From contig NZ_QFRK01000009.1 in the NCBI RefSeq assembly GCF_003143855.1, positions 7,192 through 71,191 of the forward strand: a stretch of DNA of 64,000 nt, in the 5' to 3' direction. The notes beneath the pieces were generated by a model. The model had not been told where the DNA came from. It saw only the letters and a list, made by a program, of their open reading frames with translations, and ran no database searches. Positions 60,532 through 64,000 of the stretch are shown one piece after another. The translations under genes were made by a program, and so were the position numbers. This stretch comes from Streptomyces sp. NWU339. GTDB taxonomy: Bacteria > Actinomycetota > Actinomycetes > Streptomycetales > Streptomycetaceae. How positions within the stretch are numbered: the stretch's first letter is position 1; the number at the start of each line of letters is the position of its first letter.

Positions 60532-61593
60532 GTGGAGCGAAACGGAGCACGGGCGGGGGCCGGTCCACAGACCGGTCGTGCCCCGGTCACCCTCGCCCAG
60601 ATAGCCCGGCAGGCGGGTGTCCACGTCTCCACGGTGTCACGGGCGCTGAGCCAGGACGACAGCGTGCGGGGCGGGGTGGCCAGCGGGACCGCCACGCAGA
60701 TCCGGGCGCTCGCCGAGGAACTCGGCTACCAGCGGGACCCCGCCGGTACCGCGCTGCGCACCGGCCGCTCCCGGATGCTGGGAGTGCTCGTGCCCCGGTT
60801 GACCGACATCGTGCTGGCCACCGTCTACGAGGGGATCGACGCGGCCGCGGCGACCGCCGGCTACCACACCGTGGTCGCCAACACCGGCGACGACTGCGAG
60901 ATGCAACGGCGCCGGGTCGACGCGCTGCTCGCCCGGCGCGTCGACGGCCTGGTGCTCGGGGACGCCCGCTCCGACTCCGACCTCGTGGCCGAGCTGGCCG
61001 GCCGGCGCATTCCCCTGGTGCTGGTGTCCCGCCGGCTGCCGGGCAGGGTGTCGGTGACCACCGACGACGTCCGCGGCGGACGGCTGGCCGGCGAGCACCT
61101 GCTCGACCTCGGTCACCGGCGGGCCGCGGTGGTGGCCGGAGAGCCCTACGCCAGCACCGGGGTCGAACGCACCCGGGGCTTCCTCGACGCCTTCGCCGAG
61201 GCGGGCCTGCCGATACCGGAGAGCCACGTCGTGCACTCCCGCTTCGACGTGCCCGGTGGCCGGGCCGCCGCCGAGCACCTGCTGAGCCTGCGGCCGATGC
61301 CCACCGCGGTCTTCGCGGTCAACGACTTCGCGGCGATCGGCGTGATGGCGGCGGTCCGGGACGCCGGCCTGACGGTCGGCGGGGACGTCGCGGTCGTGGG
61401 CTACAACGACGTCGCGCTGGCGGCGGCCCTCCCGGTACCCCTGACCTCCGTGCGCTCCCCGATGTACCGGATGGGCGAACTGGCGGCGAAGACGCTGGTG
61501 AACATGCTCGAGGGCAAGCCCGGCCGCTCCCGGCGCCTGCGCCCCACCATCGTGGCCCGCGCCTCGACCCTTGGCGTCACACCCCAGGAATAG
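60532..61593 (+). CDS. LacI-family transcriptional regulator
   Basis: This is a 353-residue regulator. Residues 19-41 form the HTH (VTLAQIARQAGVHVSTVSRALSQ). A hinge helix (DPAGTALRTGRSR) follows, then a periplasmic-binding-like effector domain (MLGVLVPRLTDIVLATVYEGIDAAAATAGY to TAVFAVNDFAAIGVMAAVRDAGL). The start is GTG 60532, with GAAGGG about eight bases upstream. It is divergent from the asparaginase operon with two LacI-type boxes between, so it should repress that operon until an effector is present. No sugar-utilisation genes are nearby, which is notable for a LacI protein. Confidence 0.92.
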   Translation: MERNGARAGAGPQTGRAPVTLAQIARQAGVHVSTVSRALSQDDSVRGGVASGTATQIRALAEELGYQRDPAGTALRTGRSRMLGVLVPRLTDIVLATVYEGIDAAAATAGYHTVVANTGDDCEMQRRRVDALLARRVDGLVLGDARSDSDLVAELAGRRIPLVLVSRRLPGRVSVTTDDVRGGRLAGEHLLDLGHRRAAVVAGEPYASTGVERTRGFLDAFAEAGLPIPESHVVHSRFDVPGGRAAAEHLLSLRPMPTAVFAVNDFAAIGVMAAVRDAGLTVGGDVAVVGYNDVALAAALPVPLTSVRSPMYRMGELAAKTLVNMLEGKPGRSRRLRPTIVARASTLGVTPQE

Positions 61594-61773
61594 GGCCTGT
61601 ACTGAGGGAGGGGGCCACCCATGTCGCCCTCCGGCGGTGCGTGACAGCGGGATGCCAGCGGGATGCCAGCGGAAGACATGCCGAACGGTGAGCGGGGGCC
61701 GCTGGAATGGTTCCGTACCCACACGGCGGAGGCAGCCGGCCACGGCGGTCCCCCTGACCCATCGGGAGTCACC

Positions 61774-61944
61774 ATGAACAAGGACCTGAGCACCCTCGCG
61801 GACGAGATCCTCGAGCTCGAGGCCGAGACCTTCGAGATCTCCGACTACTCGGACGCCAGCGAGGTCGTGCTGGCCGGCTGCACCAGCACCAGCTCCACCT
61901 CGACCTCCAGCTCCACCTGCAGCACCACCTCCTGCTCCGCCTGA
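61774..61944 (+). CDS. RiPP precursor peptide with thiopeptide-like leader
   Basis: This is a 56-residue peptide. The acidic leader (1-35) contains ELEAETFEISDYSDASE, matching the [LF]EIS[DE] motif of thiopeptide precursors such as those of thiostrepton and nosiheptide. It ends at VVLAG. The remaining 21 residues contain only Cys (36, 49, 54), ten Ser, seven Thr and a final Ala: an extreme substrate for azoline formation and dehydration. The start is ATG 61774, with GGGAG six bases upstream; a longer in-frame start at 61663 is rejected. A terminator-like hairpin follows. Class assignment (thiopeptide, or another azole/dehydro-peptide) awaits the modification genes, which are outside the window. 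Confidence 0.85.
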   Translation: MNKDLSTLADEILELEAETFEISDYSDASEVVLAGCTSTSSTSTSSSTCSTTSCSA

Positions 61945-61965
61945 CGCACGTCCGGTGAAGCAGAC

Positions 61966-62013
61966 GCCCGGTCGGCGTCCCTCCCCTCAAGGGGCGGGCT
62001 CCGACCGGGCTTT
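61966..62013 (+). terminator. terminator/attenuator hairpin downstream of the RiPP precursor
   Basis: GCCCGGTCGG (61966-61975) pairs with CCGACCGGGC (62001-62010), enclosing a second short CCCC/GGGG stem, and is followed by TTT. Such partial terminators after a RiPP precursor commonly raise precursor mRNA over downstream genes. Confidence 0.65.
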
Positions 62014-62454
62014 CGTCATGCCCGTCCCGGCCGCGCGGCCGGGACGGTGGGGGCCGTCGCAAACCTCGTGTAGGTAAACCCCTACAACCACATGCTTGCT
62101 TTGCCGGGCGTGTCCGTCCCGGGGCGGCACCGACAGGGTCATTCACCAGCAACAAGACTATTTTTAACGGTATTTGGCTGCCCATCAGTGACAGCAGTCC
62201 GCCTCTGAAGCCCTTCACGACCTCCCCTTGACCATCGGTCTACGCCAGTAGACACTCACCACTGCCACAAGGCCGATTGATGTCGTGCACACCGACTTCA
62301 CATGTGCTCTGCCTGCCCTCGTGAGAGTGCGGGCAGAGGTCCTGTACCAGCCGCCCTCCTGACCAGGGGCGGTCACAGTGTCAGGACACCGCTCCTCGAA
62401 GCGGGCCATGGCAAGCCGGTTCGGCGGATCTTCGAAGGTCAACGGGGGAATCTC
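62014..62454. other. non-coding region upstream of the large SARP gene
   Basis: About 440 bp without a convincing gene. A small inverted repeat, TGTAGG-N6-CCTACA (62069-62086), and an unusually AT-rich patch near 62152-62175 (CTATTTTTAACGGTATTTGG) probably contain operator and promoter for the regulator. A minus-strand frame at 62215-62442 has no recognisable product. Confidence 0.45.
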
Positions 62455-64000
62455 GTGCGTTTTCAGCTGCTCGGCCCACTCAGCATCACCGACGGTTGCG
62501 ATGTGGCCGTCCTCCCGCCGGCCAAACCGACGTCACTGCTGGCGGCGCTGCTGATCCGCCCCGGCGAGGTGGTCCCGACGCAGCGTCTCCGGCAGGCCGT
62601 CTGGGGCGACGAGCAGCCGGCGACGGCGAAGGCGGCCCTGCAGAGTTGCGTCCTGCGGTTGCGCCGCCTCTTCGCGAAGTACGACATAGAGGAACAGTCG
62701 GTGGTCGCGGTCGCCGGGGGCTACCGTCTCCCGGCCGACGGCGACACCCTGGACCTGCTGCACTTCCGTGGCCTGGTGGCCGACGCGGCCGGGGCGGGCG
62801 AGTCCGAACTTCCCTTGTTGCGAACGGCACTCGGCCTGTGGCAAGGACCGCTTCTCGCCAATGTCCCCTCCGAACTGCTGCACCGCGACGAGGTGCCCCG
62901 GCTGGTCGAGGAGCGCCTGCGCGTCCTGGAACGCGTCTGCGAGATCCAACTGACCCGGGGTCAGTACCGCGAGGTCCTGGTGGACCTCTGGGAGGCCACC
63001 CGCACCCACCCCCAGCACGAAGGTCTCGCCGCCCAGTTGATGCGGGCGCTGTACCGGGCGGGACGGCAGATCGAGGCGCTGGCCGAGTACCGGAGGATCA
63101 GGACGCACCTCCGGGAGGAACTCGGCGTCGATCCCGGCGCGGAACTGCAGGGTCTGGAACTGGCCATCCTGCGGGGCGACGAACCCCGTGGCCCGGCCCT
63201 GGAGGCCGCACCACTCACCCTCACCCCGCACGTGGCGCCCGCGGTGGCCGACGCCCTGCCCGACGCCCTTGCGACCCGGGGGGAGAGCGTCCCCTCCGGC
63301 GGGTCCGTCGTCCCCGGCGACGGCCGCCCGCCCTCAGGGCCGGCACATCCGCCGGGGCCCAGGCTGCCCCATGTCCCCGGCTTCACCGGCCGCACCTGTG
63401 AGACCGCCGAGCTGGTGAGCCACCTGAGCGGCGAGGACCGAAGGGACGGGCGGACGAACGCCGGCCCGGTGATCGCGGTGATCTCCGGAGGGCCGGGAAT
63501 GGGCAAGACCGCACTGGCCCTGCACACCGCGCAGCTGGTGGCGGACCGGTACCCCACGGGCGGCATACTGCTGCCGCTGACCAGGCCCGACGGCACGCCA
63601 CGGTCCGCCGACGAGGCGGCCGCCGAACTGCGCTCCGCACTCCCCTCCGGCGCTTCCCCCGGATCATGCCTGGTGATACTCGACGATGTCGTGCACCCCG
63701 ACCAGGTCCGCGGGCTGCTCGGTACGGCGGGCTGCGGCGCCTTCGTCGTCACCAGCCGGATGCGACTGGCCGCCCTGGTCGCCACGCACGGCCCGGCGGT
63801 GCTGCAACTGGGCGCCCTGCCGCCGCAGGAGTCCCACGCGCTCCTCGTCGCCGTCCTCGGTCATGAGCGGGTGGCGGCCGAGGCCACGGCCGCACACGCC
63901 CTCACGGAGACGTGCGGGCATGTCCCGCTGGCCCTGCGGATCGTCGCGGCCCGGCTGCTGACCCGGCCGAAGCTGCGCCTGGCGGACCACGCCGCCTGGC
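62455..64000 (+). CDS. AfsR-like SARP regulator with NB-ARC domain (runs off the right edge)
   Basis: The first 515 residues are present and there is no stop before the window ends. Residues 1-95 form an OmpR-like DNA-binding domain (FQLLGPLSITDG, then RQAVWGDEQPATAKAALQSCVLRLRRL). Residues 100-250 form a BTAD domain (LPLLRTALGLWQGPLL, LREELGVDPGAELQGLELAIL). A Pro-rich linker spans 255-310. An NB-ARC ATPase follows, with the P-loop GGPGMGK at 345-351, Walker B LVILDDV at 406-412 and HVPLALR near 490. The start is GTG 62455, with GGGGGA five bases upstream. Placed right after a RiPP precursor, it is the likely pathway-specific activator. Confidence 0.88.
   Translation, partial: MRFQLLGPLSITDGCDVAVLPPAKPTSLLAALLIRPGEVVPTQRLRQAVWGDEQPATAKAALQSCVLRLRRLFAKYDIEEQSVVAVAGGYRLPADGDTLDLLHFRGLVADAAGAGESELPLLRTALGLWQGPLLANVPSELLHRDEVPRLVEERLRVLERVCEIQLTRGQYREVLVDLWEATRTHPQHEGLAAQLMRALYRAGRQIEALAEYRRIRTHLREELGVDPGAELQGLELAILRGDEPRGPALEAAPLTLTPHVAPAVADALPDALATRGESVPSGGSVVPGDGRPPSGPAHPPGPRLPHVPGFTGRTCETAELVSHLSGEDRRDGRTNAGPVIAVISGGPGMGKTALALHTAQLVADRYPTGGILLPLTRPDGTPRSADEAAAELRSALPSGASPGSCLVILDDVVHPDQVRGLLGTAGCGAFVVTSRMRLAALVATHGPAVLQLGALPPQESHALLVAVLGHERVAAEATAAHALTETCGHVPLALRIVAARLLTRPKLRLADHAAW

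Noticed and set aside
61645..61671. Tandem AGCGGGATGCC repeat upstream of the precursor
   Set aside because: Only two copies plus a partial unit; it may be chance or a trace of slippage, with no clear role.
61663..61773. A longer N-terminus for the RiPP precursor starting at 61663
   Set aside because: The extension is not leader-like, has no ribosome-binding site, and ATG 61774 has GGGAG at the right distance and gives a normal-length precursor.
1..64000. tRNA, rRNA, CRISPR arrays, riboswitches, replication origin
   Set aside because: Nothing matching these was recognised on reading both strands. A covariance-model search was not possible here and could still reveal small RNAs.

Overview
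The window is about 70% G+C with strong GC bias at third codon positions, many GTG/TTG starts, GTGA/ATGA overlaps and SARP/BTAD regulators. This points to a Streptomyces-type actinomycete. Insertion sequences, several decayed genes and a carotenoid cluster suggest a chromosome-arm (accessory) region. I saw no rRNA, tRNA or CRISPR array.

Layout. 0-2.3 kb: a complete IS256-family element with both inverted repeats, beside a decayed IS5-type transposase. 2.3-8.7 kb: a mosaic of a small possibly leaderless ORF, a HELGH zincin-like protein, a short SARP regulator with a coupled partner, an Amidase_2 protein and decayed genes (M28 peptidase-like, erythromycin-esterase-like). 8.8-11.7 kb: a drug-efflux MFS gene and a BBE-type flavoprotein. 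12.1-22.4 kb: a carotenoid cluster. crtE-crtI-crtB-Rieske/DUF5914 runs rightward and meets crtU-crtT-crtY-SDR running leftward, with an extra amine-oxidase-fold desaturase beyond. Most of these genes overlap by 4 bp. The set fits an aromatic (isorenieratene-type) carotenoid pathway.

22.7-31.4 kb: stress and signalling genes (YbdK-like ligase, two PAS-containing SpoIIE/PP2C phosphatases, STAS protein, Asp23, DUF2945, DUF488, ATL protein) mixed with decayed paralogues. 31.4-38.9 kb: a leftward livG-livF-binding protein-livH-livM importer followed by an MHS-like transporter and a P1/DmpA-type peptidase. 39-46.7 kb: quinone-oxidoreductase-like, hypothetical, cysteine-desulfurase-like, nitrilase/LysR (divergent) and OYE/ArsR (divergent) genes. 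46.8-52.6 kb: a rightward peptide/nickel-type ABC importer operon led by a DUF1684 gene, with a good promoter overlapped by a palindrome. 52.8-55.1 kb: small genes including ASCH and TerD proteins.

55.2-61.6 kb: a leftward operon (asparaginase, PuuE/PgdA-type deacetylase, MFS, two SDRs), divergent from a LacI regulator, with two identical 12-bp half-palindromic operators between them. It looks like catabolism of a cyclic or open-chain amide. 61.8-64.0 kb: a 56-residue RiPP precursor with a thiopeptide-like leader and a Ser/Thr/Cys-only core, a terminator/attenuator hairpin, then a large AfsR-like SARP/NB-ARC regulator that runs off the right end. This is the left edge of a likely RiPP biosynthetic cluster and the most interesting feature. 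Its modification enzymes lie outside the window.
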